Origin: Qipengyuania intermedia
GTDB taxonomy: Bacteria > Pseudomonadota > Alphaproteobacteria > Sphingomonadales > Sphingomonadaceae
Length of the DNA stretch: 64,000 nt
Reading direction: 5' to 3'
Assembly: GCF_019711615.1 (NCBI RefSeq)
Contig: NZ_JAIGNS010000003.1
Span: 1 to 64,000 of the forward strand
Position 1 is the first letter of the stretch. The number at the start of each line of letters is the position of its first letter. Under the pieces are notes generated by a model. The model was not told the origin of the DNA and made no database searches. It saw only the letters and a program-made list of their open reading frames with translations. This document shows positions 27,789-38,539 of the stretch, piece after piece. Both the position numbers and the translations under genes were made by a program.

Positions 27789-30623
27789 TTGTCTGACGAA
27801 ACCGAATTGATGGAAAACCCGGCTCCGGGCTCCGAATACACCCGCATCGACATCGTCGATGAGATGAAGACCAGCTATCTTGATTACGCGATGAGCGTGA
27901 TCGTCAGCCGCGCCCTGCCCGACGTTCGGGACGGGCTGAAACCGGTTCATCGCCGCATTCTCTTCGCCAGCCAGGAAGGCGGCTTCGTCGCCGGCAGGCC
28001 CTATCGCAAGAGCGCAAAGATCGTCGGTGACGTGATGGGTAACTACCACCCTCACGGCGATGCGGCGATCTACGACGCACTGGCCCGCATGACCCAGGAT
28101 TGGTCGCTGAGAGTGCCCTTGGTCGATGGCCAGGGCAACTTCGGATCGATGGACCCGGATCCGCCTGCATCCATGCGCTACACCGAAGCAAGGCTGGCGC
28201 GTGTCGCCAACTCGCTCCTCGACGATCTCGACAAGGACACGGTCGATTTCACCGACAACTACGACGGTTCGCGGCAGGAGCCGACCGTTCTCCCGGCTCG
28301 CTTCCCGAACCTGCTGGTGAACGGTGCCGGCGGTATCGCGGTCGGCATGGCGACCAATATCCCGCCGCACAATCTCGGCGAAGTGATCGACGGCTGTCTC
28401 GCCTATATCGATAATCCCGCGATCACCAGTGAAGAGCTGTTCGAGATCATCCCGGGTCCGGACTTCCCGACCGCTCCGCTGATCCTCGGCAAGAGCGGCG
28501 CGCGGAGCGCCTATACGACGGGTCGCGGCTCGATCCTTATGCGGGCGCGCCATGAGGTCGAAACCAAGGCGAAGGATCGCCAGTCGATCGTCCTCACCGC
28601 CATCCCCTATCAGGTCGGCAAGAACGCCCTTGTCGAAAAAATCGCGGAAGCCGCTAAGGACAAGCGGATCGAAGGTATCTCCGACATCCGCGACGAATCG
28701 AGCCGCGAAGGCGTGCGGGTCGTCGTGGATCTCAAACGCGATGCCTCGCCCGAGGTCGTGCTAAACCAGATCTGGCGTTATACCCCGGCTCAGGCCAGCT
28801 TCCCCGCCAACATGCTCGCCATTCGCGGCGGACGGCCGGAAGTGCTCACCCTTCGCGAGTTCATCCAGGCCTTCATCACCTTTCGTGAAGAAGTCATCAC
28901 GCGCCGCACCAAGTTCGAATTGAACAAGGCGCGTGAACGGGCTCACACGTTGCTCGGCCTCGTGGTAGCCGTTTCCAACCTCGACGAGGTGGTTGCGATG
29001 ATCCGCGGCTCTTCCAACCCCGCGGAAGCCCGCGGCAAGTTGCTGGCGAAGGAATGGCCGATTGGCGACATCGGCCAGTATATCGCGCTTGTCGAAGCGA
29101 TCGAACCGACCGACGAACAGGACGGCGGAACCTATCGCCTGTCCGAACGGCAGGTGAAGGCGATCCTCGACCTGAGGCTTCACCGCCTGACCGCGCTCGG
29201 CCGCGACGAAATCGGTGACGAACTCAAGGAACTCTCGATCGCCATCGAAGAGTATCTCTCGATCCTTGCCGACCGCGTGAAGCTCTACGGTGTCATGCGC
29301 GAAGAACTGGACGAGATCCGCGCGACCTACGCCACGCCCCGCATTACCGAGATCGCGCCCGCATGGGACGGGATCGAAGACGAAGATCTCATCGAACGCG
29401 AAGAGATGGTCGTAACGGTCACGCATGGCGGTTACATCAAGCGCACGCCGCTTGAAGCCTTCCGTGCCCAGGCGCGCGGCGGGAAGGGCCGCTCCGGAAT
29501 GGCGACGAAGGACGAGGATGCAGTCGTCGAAATGTTCGTCACTTCGACGCATAACCCTGTGCTTTTCTTCACGAATACCGGACGTGTTTATCGTATGAAG
29601 GTCTGGAAACTGCCCGAAGGCAGCCCGCAGACCAAGGGTCGGCCGATGGTCAACCTCCTGCCGCTTGGCGACGAGGAGCGGGTGACCAACGTGCTCGCCC
29701 TGCCCGAGAACGAAGCAGAATGGTCCAAGCTCAACATCGTTTTCGCGACGGAACAGGGCATGGTCCGCCGCAACTCGATGGATGCGTTCACCAACGTACC
29801 GAGCAACGGCAAGTATGCGATGGGCTTCGTGGAAGGCAGCGGGGATCGCCTGATCGGCGTCGAACTGCTGAGCGAAAACCAGGAAGTGTTCCTTGCATCG
29901 GATTCCGGCAAGGCAATCCGCTTTGCCGCCACCGATGCGCGCGAAACGAAGAGCCGGACGGGCATTGGCGTGCGCGGCATGACGCTGAAGAACGACGCCA
30001 AGGTCGTTTCGATGGCGGTTCTCGATCCGCTTTCTGCCGACATGGAAACGCGCGAAGCCTATCTTCGCGCTGCGCATTGGAAGAACAATGACGCGGTCCA
30101 CACGCTGGACGCCGATACCGTTGCATCGATGGAAGAGGCGGAGGAGTTCATCCTCACGCTGACTGCCAACGGCTACGGAAAGATCTCGTCTGCGTACGAA
30201 TATCGCACCATCGGGCGCGGCGGTCAGGGCCTGACGAATATCGGCACGCCTGACAGCAATCCCGAACGCAACGGCCCGGTCGTCGGCAGTTTCCCCGTAA
30301 GGCACGGCGCTCAGCTGATGCTGGTCACCGACCAGGCCAAGCTGATCCGCCTCCCGATCGATTTCCGTCACGAAATTCCCAACGGGTTCGAAGACCACAA
30401 GGGCTTCTCCATCTCGGGACGCGGGTCTTCGGGTGTGCGCATCTTCGATGTCGCCAAGGGCGAGAAGATCGTCGGTGCGGCTTTGATCGACGAGACGGAA
30501 GAGCCGGAAAACGAGGCGGAAGAGGCAATTGCGGAAGAAATCGCGGACAATGCCGCGAAGACGACCGAGCCTTACACCACCGCCCATTCGGACAAGAACA
30601 TCGAAGGTGAGCCCGGCGGGTGA
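27789..30623 (+). CDS. gyrA: DNA gyrase subunit A
   Basis: Topoisomerase II subunit that cuts and religates DNA. Catalytic Tyr in [10 protein letters not shown]; gyrase-specific GyrA box region [17 protein letters not shown]; an acidic C-terminal tail. The quinolone-resistance region reads [17 protein letters not shown], so the position equal to E. coli Ser83 is Ala, and Asp87 is kept. TTG at 27789 is used ([10 protein letters not shown]); ATG at 27810 is an alternative. 944 aa. The stop overlaps the GTG start of the next gene. Confidence 0.96.
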   Translation: MSDETELMENPAPGSEYTRIDIVDEMKTSYLDYAMSVIVSRALPDVRDGLKPVHRRILFASQEGGFVAGRPYRKSAKIVGDVMGNYHPHGDAAIYDALARMTQDWSLRVPLVDGQGNFGSMDPDPPASMRYTEARLARVANSLLDDLDKDTVDFTDNYDGSRQEPTVLPARFPNLLVNGAGGIAVGMATNIPPHNLGEVIDGCLAYIDNPAITSEELFEIIPGPDFPTAPLILGKSGARSAYTTGRGSILMRARHEVETKAKDRQSIVLTAIPYQVGKNALVEKIAEAAKDKRIEGISDIRDESSREGVRVVVDLKRDASPEVVLNQIWRYTPAQASFPANMLAIRGGRPEVLTLREFIQAFITFREEVITRRTKFELNKARERAHTLLGLVVAVSNLDEVVAMIRGSSNPAEARGKLLAKEWPIGDIGQYIALVEAIEPTDEQDGGTYRLSERQVKAILDLRLHRLTALGRDEIGDELKELSIAIEEYLSILADRVKLYGVMREELDEIRATYATPRITEIAPAWDGIEDEDLIEREEMVVTVTHGGYIKRTPLEAFRAQARGGKGRSGMATKDEDAVVEMFVTSTHNPVLFFTNTGRVYRMKVWKLPEGSPQTKGRPMVNLLPLGDEERVTNVLALPENEAEWSKLNIVFATEQGMVRRNSMDAFTNVPSNGKYAMGFVEGSGDRLIGVELLSENQEVFLASDSGKAIRFAATDARETKSRTGIGVRGMTLKNDAKVVSMAVLDPLSADMETREAYLRAAHWKNNDAVHTLDADTVASMEEAEEFILTLTANGYGKISSAYEYRTIGRGGQGLTNIGTPDSNPERNGPVVGSFPVRHGAQLMLVTDQAKLIRLPIDFRHEIPNGFEDHKGFSISGRGSSGVRIFDVAKGEKIVGAALIDETEEPENEAEEAIAEEIADNAAKTTEPYTTAHSDKNIEGEPGG

Positions 30624-31462
30624 GCATCGCTGCGGAAAGAAGCAACGGGCCGTTCGGCGCCAGGGTAACCGGCGTCGACCTGTCCCGCGCTCTTTCCGAG
30701 CCTGAAATCGCCCGCGTTCGCGCACTTTGGCTGCAGCACAAGGTGCTGGCCTTTCCCGGCCAGGCTATGTGCGATGACGATCTGGAACGCTTTACCCTCG
30801 CCATGGGCGGATTCGGGGACGATCCCTTCTTCGACCCTATCGACGGGCGCGAGAACATTGCCGCGATCCTGCGCGAGGCTGACGAGACCAGTCCGCTGTT
30901 TGCCGAGAACTGGCACAGCGACTGGAGCTTCCTCGACCATCCGCCCGCTGGCACCTGCCTCCTCGCCGTCGATATTCTGTCTACCGGCGGGGACACGCTC
31001 TTCGCCGACCAGCAGGCCGCTTTCGAAGCATTGCCCGATGGGCGGAAAGCTTATTTGAGATGGCTCACCGCGATCCACAGCGCTCAGCTAGCTTATGCAC
31101 CCGAGGGCACGTACGGAGAGCGGGACCAAGGCCGATCGATGGCGATCCGGCCTAACGAGACGGCGCGCGAAACCAGGACGCACCCCTTGGTCCAGAAGCA
31201 TCCGGAGACAGGTGCGGAGTGCCTTTACTCAACGCTGGGATACATCATCGGGATCGAGGGCATGGAGCAGTCCGAGGCAATCGCCCTGCTGTCCGAGCTT
31301 GCCGAATGGCAGTCGCGCGAAGAATTCATCTATCGCCACAAGTGGGAACCGGACATGCTTGTGATGTGGGACAATCGCGCCGTCCTGCACAAGGCCACCG
31401 GTGGTTACGAGGGACACCGGCGCGAACTGCACCGCACGACAATCGCGGCGTGGCAGCCCTAG
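30620..31462 (+). CDS. TauD/TfdA-family Fe(II)/2-oxoglutarate dioxygenase
   Basis: 280 aa. Fe(II) ligands: H and D in NWHSDWSF and the distal His in NRAVLHKATGGY; the 2-oxoglutarate-binding Arg is in RRELHRTTI. N-terminal FGARVTGVDLSRALSEPEIARV is typical of the family. Substrate unknown; taurine, aryloxyalkanoates and alkyl sulfates are possibilities but no sulfur-use or transport genes are nearby. GTG at 30620 overlaps the gyrA stop (GTGA), so it is translated from gyrA mRNA. Stops of this gene and the convergent YhhN gene overlap. Confidence 0.88.
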   Translation: MSIAAERSNGPFGARVTGVDLSRALSEPEIARVRALWLQHKVLAFPGQAMCDDDLERFTLAMGGFGDDPFFDPIDGRENIAAILREADETSPLFAENWHSDWSFLDHPPAGTCLLAVDILSTGGDTLFADQQAAFEALPDGRKAYLRWLTAIHSAQLAYAPEGTYGERDQGRSMAIRPNETARETRTHPLVQKHPETGAECLYSTLGYIIGIEGMEQSEAIALLSELAEWQSREEFIYRHKWEPDMLVMWDNRAVLHKATGGYEGHRRELHRTTIAAWQP

Positions 31463-32130
31463 GCCTTTTCCGCTCTTAACTCCGGGTGCCGCAGAGTCTG
31501 GACCACACCGGTCGCGATCAGGAACTGCCCGCCGTAGTAGAGCGGCCAGATGAGCCACTCCGCGAGCTCATAGGGTACCCTGCCGGCTTCCCGACCGAAG
31601 ATCAGCAAATCTGAAACGACAAACAGCACTGCGCCAGCACCCACTCGGTAACGCGGAAAGTTACTGGTCCAGGCTGCTGCCGCCATCGCCCCGACAAGGA
31701 AGCTGTAGCCTGCGGCAAGTTGCCAATTTGGAAGTGGATAGGTGATCAGTGCGGCAAGGATCGGCGTGAAGATCAACAATGCTAACCCTGTCGCTTTTTG
31801 GCTTCCGGTGGTCGCCGCGCGCCTATGCCGCAGATAAAGCCAGATTGCGATCAGGTGGCCGATGGCGAAGAGCCCGCCTCCGATCAGGAAGCTCACCATG
31901 ATCATTGCATCGCCCATCGCTCCGAAGGCCATGACGGCTGCGATCAGCCATGCGTCGAAGCCCTTCCCGCGATGCGCGGCATAAACCGCAAGGAAGCCCA
32001 CGCCTGCTGCTTTCCATCCCATCAACCAAATGCCGCCGATGGGATCATCTTCCACGAAGAAAAAGCTGATTGCCGCGATCAGGCTGGCAAGCAAGTATGG
32101 ACGATGTTCGGATAAGGCGCGTTTTGGCAT
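31459..32130 (-). CDS. YhhN/TMEM86-family membrane protein (lysoplasmalogenase-like)
   Basis: 223 aa with seven to eight predicted membrane helices (PYLLASLIAAISFFF, GWKAAGVGFLAVYAA, WLIAAVMAFGAMGDAMIMV, GGLFAIGHLIAIWLYL, ALLIFTPILAALITYPL, VGAGAVLFVVSDLLIF, LIWPLYYGGQFLIATGV). The motif AMGDA..(M) and the late VVSDLLIF-Y-GQ pattern fit YhhN. Animal members hydrolyse lysoplasmalogen; the bacterial substrate is not established. ATG at 32130 follows a strong AGAGGGGAA. Divergent from trmFO. Confidence 0.82.
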   Translation of the reverse strand: MPKRALSEHRPYLLASLIAAISFFFVEDDPIGGIWLMGWKAAGVGFLAVYAAHRGKGFDAWLIAAVMAFGAMGDAMIMVSFLIGGGLFAIGHLIAIWLYLRHRRAATTGSQKATGLALLIFTPILAALITYPLPNWQLAAGYSFLVGAMAAAAWTSNFPRYRVGAGAVLFVVSDLLIFGREAGRVPYELAEWLIWPLYYGGQFLIATGVVQTLRHPELRAEKA

Positions 32131-32198
32131 GGATTCCCCTCTTTGCCGGTCGGTAAGCCTTGATAGAGGGCATGTGCAAGCTCTAGGTGCGCAGCGCA

Positions 32199-33566
32199 AT
32201 GACACACGACATCCAGATTATCGGCGGCGGTCTCGCGGGCAGCGAGGCGGCATGGCAATTGGCGCGGCGCGGGTTCAAGGTGCGCCTGTCCGAAATGCGA
32301 GGCAGCGGAGAAACGACGGCCGCACATCAGACCGACGGGCTGGCCGAACTTGTCTGCTCCAACAGCTTCCGATCCGACGATAGCGACAAGAACGCAGTCG
32401 GCCTGCTGCACGATGAGATGCGCAGGCTCGACAGCATCGTCATGCGCGCAGGCGAAGTCGCGCGAGTCCCAGCGGGAAGCGCCATGGCAGTCGACCGTGA
32501 CGTCTTCTCGGCAGAGGTGCAGCGCACGCTGGACGAACACCCGAATGTGACGGTGGTGCGGGAACGGGTCGATACCCTCCCCGCGTCCGGGCCGACCATC
32601 GTGGCGACAGGCCCCCTCACCGCCCAATCGCTCGCTGAAAGCATCGTCGGTGCGACAGGTCAGGACCGGCTCGCCTTCTTCGACGCAATCGCGCCCATCG
32701 TTCACCGCGACAGCATCGATATGTCGAAATGCTGGATCCAGAGCCGCTGGAACAAGCGGACCGAGGCCTCCAACGAGGATGGCGACTACATCAATTGCCC
32801 GATGACGAAGGAGCAGTACCTCGCTTTCCACCAGGGGTTGATGGACGGCGAGAAGACCGAGTTTCGCGAGTGGGAAGCCGATACGCCCTATTTCGATGGC
32901 TGCATGCCGATCGAGGTCATGGCTGCGCGTGGGGTGGAAACGCTGCGCTACGGTCCGATGAAGGGGGTTGGCCTCGATAATCCTTACGACACAACGGAAG
33001 AACATCCTCAGGGGCGCTGGCCCTATGCGGTCGTGCAGCTCCGCCAGGACAACAAGCTCGGCACGTTGTGGAACATGGTCGGCTTTCAGACGAAGCTGAA
33101 GTACGGCGCACAGGTCGAGCTGTTCCGCACCATCCCCGGACTGGAGAATGCGGAGTTCGCCCGGTTGGGCGGCCTGCATCGCAATACCTTCATCAATTCT
33201 CCGCTGGTGCTGGATCGCCAGCTGCGCCTTCGCGGCGCGGAGCACATCCGCTTCGCCGGCCAGATCACCGGCTGCGAAGGCTATGTCGAAAGCTCGGCAG
33301 TGGGTCTGATGGCAGGGATGATGGCAGCAGCCGAGATGTCTGGAACCGAGTGGACGGCGCCCCCGCGCACCACAGCTTTCGGGGCATTGCTCAGCCACAT
33401 CACCGGCGATGCGGAAGCGGACACGTTCCAGCCCATGAATGTCAATTTCGGCCTCTTCCCTCCTCTCCACGAGGTCAAGAAGAAGCAGCGCAAGGAAGCC
33501 TACACCTCGCGCGCCAAGGCCGAGATGGGCGAGTGGATTGCAAACCTTGAGGCAGTGCCAGCCTGA
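32199..33566 (+). CDS. trmFO: Folate-dependent tRNA m5U54 methyltransferase TrmFO
   Basis: FAD protein that methylates U54 in the tRNA T loop using methylenetetrahydrofolate. FAD motif [16 protein letters not shown] at the N terminus, then [20 protein letters not shown] and [14 protein letters not shown] near the C terminus, and [18 protein letters not shown] at 32199 gives 455 aa. The frame is not shared with a divergent leader. Its stop abuts that of the EF-hand gene (TGATCA at 33564-33569). Confidence 0.95.
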   Translation: MTHDIQIIGGGLAGSEAAWQLARRGFKVRLSEMRGSGETTAAHQTDGLAELVCSNSFRSDDSDKNAVGLLHDEMRRLDSIVMRAGEVARVPAGSAMAVDRDVFSAEVQRTLDEHPNVTVVRERVDTLPASGPTIVATGPLTAQSLAESIVGATGQDRLAFFDAIAPIVHRDSIDMSKCWIQSRWNKRTEASNEDGDYINCPMTKEQYLAFHQGLMDGEKTEFREWEADTPYFDGCMPIEVMAARGVETLRYGPMKGVGLDNPYDTTEEHPQGRWPYAVVQLRQDNKLGTLWNMVGFQTKLKYGAQVELFRTIPGLENAEFARLGGLHRNTFINSPLVLDRQLRLRGAEHIRFAGQITGCEGYVESSAVGLMAGMMAAAEMSGTEWTAPPRTTAFGALLSHITGDAEADTFQPMNVNFGLFPPLHEVKKKQRKEAYTSRAKAEMGEWIANLEAVPA

Positions 33567-34037
33567 TCAGCAGGCGCAGCGCGACGTCCGCTTCTTCGGT
33601 TTCGGCCGGGTCGTGGCAAACTCGCCCGGAGTGAGCTCGTTGTCGCCATTGGCGTCGGCACCTTCGAATTTGTCGACCGTGGTCACTGCCCACTCCTCGA
33701 AGGTCAGCAAATTGTTGCCGTCCTTGTCGAGCTTCCTGAACGCTGCCGTCCGCGTGGAGAGCATTTCGGTACGCGAAATGCGCCAGTCTCGATCCCGGTC
33801 GTAGCGGAAGAAACGCTGCTGTTCCTTGGTCAGTTCGCTGGCCTCGGGCGGGGTCGGTCCCACCATGTTCGCAGCATCCGCAATCGGCAGGCCTTCCGGG
33901 GCGGCGTCATCCATCAGGAGCGAGGAAAGATCCGGCGGCGGGGCAGCTTCTTCCACTTCCGCCCGCCCCTGGTACCAGAAAAGTCCGAGGCCCATCGCAG
34001 CGAGCGTGATCAACGCCCCGGTTATTGCATGCTTCAT
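33567..34037 (-). CDS. Exported EF-hand protein
   Basis: 156 aa. An N-terminal membrane helix or uncleaved signal (AITGALITLAAMGLGLFWYQ) is followed by an acidic linker and at least two EF-hand loops: DKDGNNLLTFEE and DANGDNELTPGE, plus a weaker DRDRDWRISRTE. The C terminus is basic with a Cys pair (KKRTSRCAC). Probably a calcium-binding protein facing the periplasm. Function unknown. Convergent with trmFO. Confidence 0.8.
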   Translation of the reverse strand: MKHAITGALITLAAMGLGLFWYQGRAEVEEAAPPPDLSSLLMDDAAPEGLPIADAANMVGPTPPEASELTKEQQRFFRYDRDRDWRISRTEMLSTRTAAFRKLDKDGNNLLTFEEWAVTTVDKFEGADANGDNELTPGEFATTRPKPKKRTSRCAC

Positions 34038-34072
34038 CCCTGCGCCCCCAGAAACTTCCGTTAAGTCACTGT

Positions 34073-34744
34073 CTAGCGGCCGGAAATCCCTATGCGCAAG
34101 GCCAGTAATGCTGCCGTGCGCCCTTCGAGCAATGGTACTCCTCCCATAGCTAGTGAGCGTTTGGCGAGGCCGGACAGGATTGCCAGGGGCCGCAGGCGGC
34201 GATGCAAAGGCGCGGCCGGCTCGAGCCCTTTTGCAAGATCGAGCGCCATGCTGCGTTCCCCCTCATCGGATAAATGCGCGGCAAGGTCAGCCAGGGCCCA
34301 GCGATATCCGGCATTGTAAGCGCGACGCTGGTCGGTGCCGGGAAGCTCGAGCGCCCGGGCTATTGCAGCCCACGCCTCCGCTCGGCCTTCGCAAAATTGC
34401 CTCAGTGTTTCCTTATCGAGCGCATCGGCAACCAGCAGGGTTTCCCATCCGTCGACGAGAGGGGAGAACTCGCTAGCGCTTCCCCCCCATGTATCGCCGA
34501 GGCGCTTTACCAGCGGCTCGCCCGACGGGCGCGCGCTTACTGGCTTTTCGAGGAGGTCACGCCACCAGGCAAGGCGCATCTGGCCGATCATGGTCTCGCT
34601 GCTCGTGGCAACGACCCCTGCGAGCCTGCGGTCCAGCTCGAATACGGATCTCATCAAGGGGCGATCATGCTGGCGCGCATAGGCGAGCGCGAGCTCTACC
34701 TCTTCGCCAAGTTCCTGCCGATCAGTTCGGGCTTGTTCGACCAT
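34073..34744 (-). CDS. Squalene/phytoene-synthase-like protein
   Basis: 223 aa with the family motif IGQMRLAWWRDLL, and ALAYARQHDRPLMRSVFELDRRLAGVV at its start (as ALAYARQHDRPLM and FELDRRLAGVV). The two Asp-rich metal motifs of true synthases are not clear and the chain is short, so it may be a non-catalytic relative similar to the complex I assembly factor NDUFAF6. No carotenoid genes lie nearby. It is downstream of the Tad pseudopilin genes in reverse order and may be separately transcribed. Confidence 0.7.
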   Translation of the reverse strand: MVEQARTDRQELGEEVELALAYARQHDRPLMRSVFELDRRLAGVVATSSETMIGQMRLAWWRDLLEKPVSARPSGEPLVKRLGDTWGGSASEFSPLVDGWETLLVADALDKETLRQFCEGRAEAWAAIARALELPGTDQRRAYNAGYRWALADLAAHLSDEGERSMALDLAKGLEPAAPLHRRLRPLAILSGLAKRSLAMGGVPLLEGRTAALLALRIGISGR

Positions 34745-34809
34745 GGCGCCGCAATGACGAACATGGAGGGCGGACGCAAGACGCGCCCTTCCCCGCCGCT
34801 AAATCGAAA

Positions 34810-35217
34810 TCACAGCTGCGGGTAGGACCGCTTCGTCAGGCGCACCGGAATGGTGCCCAGGTCGACGAACACGAGGTTCACGTATATTCCGCCCGTCGCT
34901 TCGAGGTCGACATAGTCCCTGCCGGACACATCCGTGCCATGCGTGATCGCGAGCTGGGCATTCCCGAATTGCTGTGCGCTCAGGAGGTGATCGGTGAATT
35001 CGCTCTGGAGGTCCGAATCCGACGGGATCGGCCAGACGGAAACCGCTCTCGATGCCTCGTCGAGTGCCGATGACAACGAGTTCTGGAAGAACAGGTAGAT
35101 GCTCATGTTGAGCGTGCCGAGAAGCATCGTCACGGTCAGCGGCAGCACCAGTGCAAACTCTACGGCTGCCGTACCGCGATTATCGAGGAGGAAAGTCTTG
35201 ATCCTTTTCAGCATCAT
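34810..35217 (-). CDS. TadE-like pseudopilin
   Basis: 135 aa. The N terminus has the TadE pattern: short basic leader, then RGTAAVEFALVLPLTVTMLL, the Glu five residues into the hydrophobic helix being typical. The rest (LSSALDEASRAVSVW and later) is periplasmic. ATG at 35217 overlaps the stop of the upstream tad gene; ATG at 35214 is next. Acts with the Tad type IVc pilus assembly system; the motor genes are not in this window. Confidence 0.85.
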   Translation of the reverse strand: MMLKRIKTFLLDNRGTAAVEFALVLPLTVTMLLGTLNMSIYLFFQNSLSSALDEASRAVSVWPIPSDSDLQSEFTDHLLSAQQFGNAQLAITHGTDVSGRDYVDLEATGGIYVNLVFVDLGTIPVRLTKRSYPQL

Positions 35218-35672
35218 TGCGTCCTTATCGTAACCGAGCCGACGTGGTTCTGTTTGGTGGCGTAATCAGCAATGCCCTTGATGTTGAGCATCGGCTCCCA
35301 GTCTTCGTTGACCGTGATGGTCATGAACTTGGTCTCGACTGCTGTCGGATTGACGCAGAATGGCGCGCCGATCGTTTGCTTCACGCCGTCGCATTCGATC
35401 CGGGTCTGAACTTTGATGTTTCCCATGGGTAGCCCCGAGGCGTCGCTGACCACAGCTTCGACAACGGGGTCTGGGGGGACATTTTCTAGGGTACCCATCA
35501 CATACTCAGCACCCAGCTGGGCCGTCTGCTGCATTTCCACCTTGTGGCGATAGCCCATCGCGAAATCGATCCCGCCCAGCGCCATGGCCAGCACCAGCGG
35601 CATGACCAGCGCAACCTCGATCGTCGCGTTTCCGCGCGTGCTGCGGACGAGTTTGGCAAAAGTCGCGATCAT
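35214..35672 (-). CDS. TadE/TadF-like pseudopilin
   Basis: 152 aa. TadE pattern RGNATIEVALVMPLVLAMAL, then a periplasmic domain with two Cys (RIECDGVKQTIGAPFC) that could form a disulfide. ATG at 35672 overlaps the stop of the tadG-like gene (35669-35671); its own stop overlaps the next gene, so all three are coupled. Confidence 0.85.
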   Translation of the reverse strand: MIATFAKLVRSTRGNATIEVALVMPLVLAMALGGIDFAMGYRHKVEMQQTAQLGAEYVMGTLENVPPDPVVEAVVSDASGLPMGNIKVQTRIECDGVKQTIGAPFCVNPTAVETKFMTITVNEDWEPMLNIKGIADYATKQNHVGSVTIRTQ

Positions 35673-36961
35673 TGGCGCAGCCTCAGATATTCGCTGCCGC
35701 TGAAGGAGGCGACGCCGCGACCTGCGGGGCATTTGTTGGTAACCTTCGTGTTTCCGGTAAAGGTAATGAACCTCGACACGATCTGCAGGCAGTCGGTCGT
35801 CATGCTGCTGTTACCGCTGAATTCGACCATGTTGCTGGGCGCGTAGATCGCGCCATCGAATACCGACTTGCTGTCACCAGTCAGGAAAAGACGGTTCTTG
35901 TTGGAGGCAACCAGGCGGCTGTCCTGCACGATGATCAGACCTTCGTAGGGTCCGCTTTCGGCGGCAGTCAGCTGGACCGAAGAGGTGCCTGCAAGAGTGA
36001 TGTTGCCGATTGCACCCGCATTGAAGGGATTGTCCGTATTCGTGAAAACGAGCGTGACGTTCGTGCCCTTCAGCGTAGCATTACCGCCAACGCTCAGGCC
36101 CTTGGCACCGATGTAGTAAGTGCCCGGCGCAAGCGTCACCGTTGCGTTGTTCTGGATCTGGATGCCTTGATAGCAGCCATAGGTGCCGTAGTTCAGCCCC
36201 AGCGTATTGCCCGGACCCTTGAACGGCAGGGGCCAATCGGAACACACCATATTCGGTTGCGTATCGACGCCATCGAACGGGTCGGCAGCAGGCGGTGCAT
36301 TGTTGTTGATGGCTGTATCGCTCGTGACACCGCCGGAATTCGTGACCGTGCCGACGGCCGACAGCGCGCCCGCCTTGATCGTATTGGTACCCGAGGCTGT
36401 TGCGTCGAAATTCGAGTTGGAAGCCATGCCGCAGTTCATGCTGACGGAGGCAGAGCCCGAGATAGTCAGGCCGGTCGAATTCTGGTCGAGCGCAATCATG
36501 CAGTTCGGAACTTCCGAGCTCGACTGTGCCACGGCTTCGACACTGATGGTCGGCGCGCTCGCCAGGAACAGGCTGGAGAACGGCAGTTCGCGCGAGGTGC
36601 TGAGCACGACGCGGACCATGCTGTTGTCGCCAGCGAAATCACCGGCAGTCGGCGGCGTCTCGATCGCCTCGATAGTGTAAATGTGCTGGTAGTTTTCGCC
36701 GAGTACCTTCTTGACCACGGCGTCCACGTCTTCGCCATTCTTCATGGCGAGTGCCCCCGCCATTGCGCCAGCATCGGCGGCGCTGTGAAGGTCACGGCGC
36801 CAGCTGATCCATTGGGCAGCATCGACGGCAAGGCCCATGGTACCGACCATGGGAACGAGCGAGGCGGCGACGAGCACGAGCACGTTGCCGCGTGCATCAT
36901 CGCGAACCTGCTTCAGAAACTGCACCGCTTTGCGAAGCATTGCGTACCCCATATCCAACAT
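35669..36961 (-). CDS. TadG-like pilus assembly protein
   Basis: 430 aa. N-terminal TadG-type segment: RGNVLVLVAASLVPMVGTMG followed by AVDAAQWISWRRDLHSAADAGAMAGA. The rest is a Ser/Thr/Asn-rich beta region (TISGSASVSMNC, NATVTLAPGTYYIGAKG, SVGGNATLKGTNVTLVF). AGAGGGA lies 8 bp before ATG at 36961; ATG at 36940 is an internal alternative. First gene of the three-gene pseudopilin operon; a 192-bp gap to pdhB probably holds its promoter. Confidence 0.85.
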   Translation of the reverse strand: MLDMGYAMLRKAVQFLKQVRDDARGNVLVLVAASLVPMVGTMGLAVDAAQWISWRRDLHSAADAGAMAGALAMKNGEDVDAVVKKVLGENYQHIYTIEAIETPPTAGDFAGDNSMVRVVLSTSRELPFSSLFLASAPTISVEAVAQSSSEVPNCMIALDQNSTGLTISGSASVSMNCGMASNSNFDATASGTNTIKAGALSAVGTVTNSGGVTSDTAINNNAPPAADPFDGVDTQPNMVCSDWPLPFKGPGNTLGLNYGTYGCYQGIQIQNNATVTLAPGTYYIGAKGLSVGGNATLKGTNVTLVFTNTDNPFNAGAIGNITLAGTSSVQLTAAESGPYEGLIIVQDSRLVASNKNRLFLTGDSKSVFDGAIYAPSNMVEFSGNSSMTTDCLQIVSRFITFTGNTKVTNKCPAGRGVASFSGSEYLRLRQ

Positions 36962-37153
36962 GTCGAGGCTCCCTCTTAGGGTCCCCGGATGTCGGCGAGG
37001 TAAAACAACAGCCCTAAAGACAGGTTAAAATGACGGGGCGCGTCGCTCCGGAACACGGAGAACGCAGCGAGTCCCTGACTTTGGGAGAGAGGTTAACGCG
37101 TCACTCAGCCTGGCAGCAAAAGCGAATCAGCCGGGCAGGTGGCGCAGGCAGCG

Positions 37154-38536
37154 TTAGTCCCGGTAACAGACCTTCTTTGCAGCTTCGACGATGCGCGCGC
37201 TGTCGATCAGCGCCATCTTTTCCAGATTGGCGGCATAAGGGAGCGGCACATCTTCGTTGCATACCCGCGTGACGGGAGCATCGAGATGATCGAAGCCTTC
37301 CTCCATGCAGATCGCCGTGATCTCCGAAGCGATCGAGCAGGTCGGCCAGCCCTCTTCGGCAATGACGACGCGGTTGGTCTTGGCGAGGCTCTTGAGTACC
37401 GCCTCCTTGTCGAGCGGGCGCAAAGTGCGAAGATCGATGACTTCGGCGTCGATCCCCTCGCCAGCCAGCTCTTCGGCTGCTTCCAGGGCAAGGCCCACGG
37501 CGATCGAATAGGACACGATCGTCACATCGCTGCCCTCGCGCATGATCCGCGCCTTGCCGATCGGCAGGACATGGTCGTCCAGTTCGGGAAGCTCGAACGT
37601 CCGGCCGTAAACGAGTTCGTTCTCCAGGAAGACGACCGGGTCTTCGCAGCGGATAGCCGCCTTGAGCAGGCCTTTCGCGTCCGAACTGTCGAACGGCGCG
37701 ATCACGATCAGGCCGGGGACGCTTGCATACCACGGCCCGTAGTTCTGGCTGTGCTGCGCGCCGACGCGGCTTGCCGCGCCGTTGGGGCCGCGGAACACGA
37801 CCGGGCAGCGCATCTGTCCGCCCGACATGTAATTGGTCTTCGCAGCCGAATTGATGATGTGGTCGATGGCCTGCATCGCGAAGTTGAAGGTCATGAATTC
37901 GACCACCGGGCGCAGTCCGCCCATGGCGGCACCGGCACCGATGCCGGCAAAGCCATATTCCGTGATCGGAGTATCGATGACACGCTTCGGACCGAATTCG
38001 TCGAGGAGTCCCTGCGTCACCTTGTACGCACCCTGGTACTGCGCGACTTCCTCGCCCATCACGAAGACGCGCTCGTCACGGCGCATTTCCTCGGCCATGG
38101 CATCGCGAAGCGCTTCGCGCACGGTGACCTTGGCCATGTTGGTGCCATGCGGAACTTCGGGATCCTTCACGTCCACCTTGCGGGCAGGCTTGGTGATCTC
38201 GGCTTCCGAGGCGTCCTGGCCGACGTCCTTGCCCTCGCCCGGTACGTCATCGACCTCAGCTGCTTCTGGAGCATCGAGATCGGAGGCGTCTTCGCCCTCG
38301 CCTGCCAGCATGGCAATGACCGTGCCGACTTTCACGCCTTCGGTGCCTTCTTCGACCAGGATTTTGCCCAGCGTGCCTTCGTCGACCGCTTCGAATTCCA
38401 TCGTGGCCTTGTCGGTTTCGATCTCGGCGATGATGTCGCCGATCTCGATGGCATCACCTTCAGACTTGAGCCATTTGGCGAGCGTGCCTTCTTCCATGGT
38501 GGGAGACAGCGCGGGCATCTTCAGTTCAATAGCCAT
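37154..38536 (-). CDS. pdhB: Pyruvate dehydrogenase E1 component, beta subunit, with N-terminal lipoyl domain
   Basis: 460 aa. Residues 1-78 are a lipoyl domain with the modified Lys in [15 protein letters not shown]. An acidic/Ala linker ([15 protein letters not shown]) joins it to the E1-beta domain from about 135 ([69 protein letters not shown]). A lipoyl domain on E1-beta is usual in alphaproteobacteria. It lies 3 bp after pdhA. The E2 and E3 genes do not follow; the next genes are for Tad pili. Confidence 0.96.
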   Translation of the reverse strand: MAIELKMPALSPTMEEGTLAKWLKSEGDAIEIGDIIAEIETDKATMEFEAVDEGTLGKILVEEGTEGVKVGTVIAMLAGEGEDASDLDAPEAAEVDDVPGEGKDVGQDASEAEITKPARKVDVKDPEVPHGTNMAKVTVREALRDAMAEEMRRDERVFVMGEEVAQYQGAYKVTQGLLDEFGPKRVIDTPITEYGFAGIGAGAAMGGLRPVVEFMTFNFAMQAIDHIINSAAKTNYMSGGQMRCPVVFRGPNGAASRVGAQHSQNYGPWYASVPGLIVIAPFDSSDAKGLLKAAIRCEDPVVFLENELVYGRTFELPELDDHVLPIGKARIMREGSDVTIVSYSIAVGLALEAAEELAGEGIDAEVIDLRTLRPLDKEAVLKSLAKTNRVVIAEEGWPTCSIASEITAICMEEGFDHLDAPVTRVCNEDVPLPYAANLEKMALIDSARIVEAAKKVCYRD

Positions 38537-38539
38537 GGC

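Noticed and set aside
28761..30725. Minus-strand open frame of 654 codons
   Set aside because: Antisense to gyrA; long frames opposite GC-rich genes are expected.
32079..33470. Minus-strand open frame of 463 codons
   Set aside because: Antisense to trmFO, with Cys/His/Arg-rich composition unlike a protein.
34073..34744. Carotenoid or hopanoid biosynthesis locus
   Set aside because: Only one synthase-like gene, without clear Asp-rich motifs, and no crt or hpn genes nearby.
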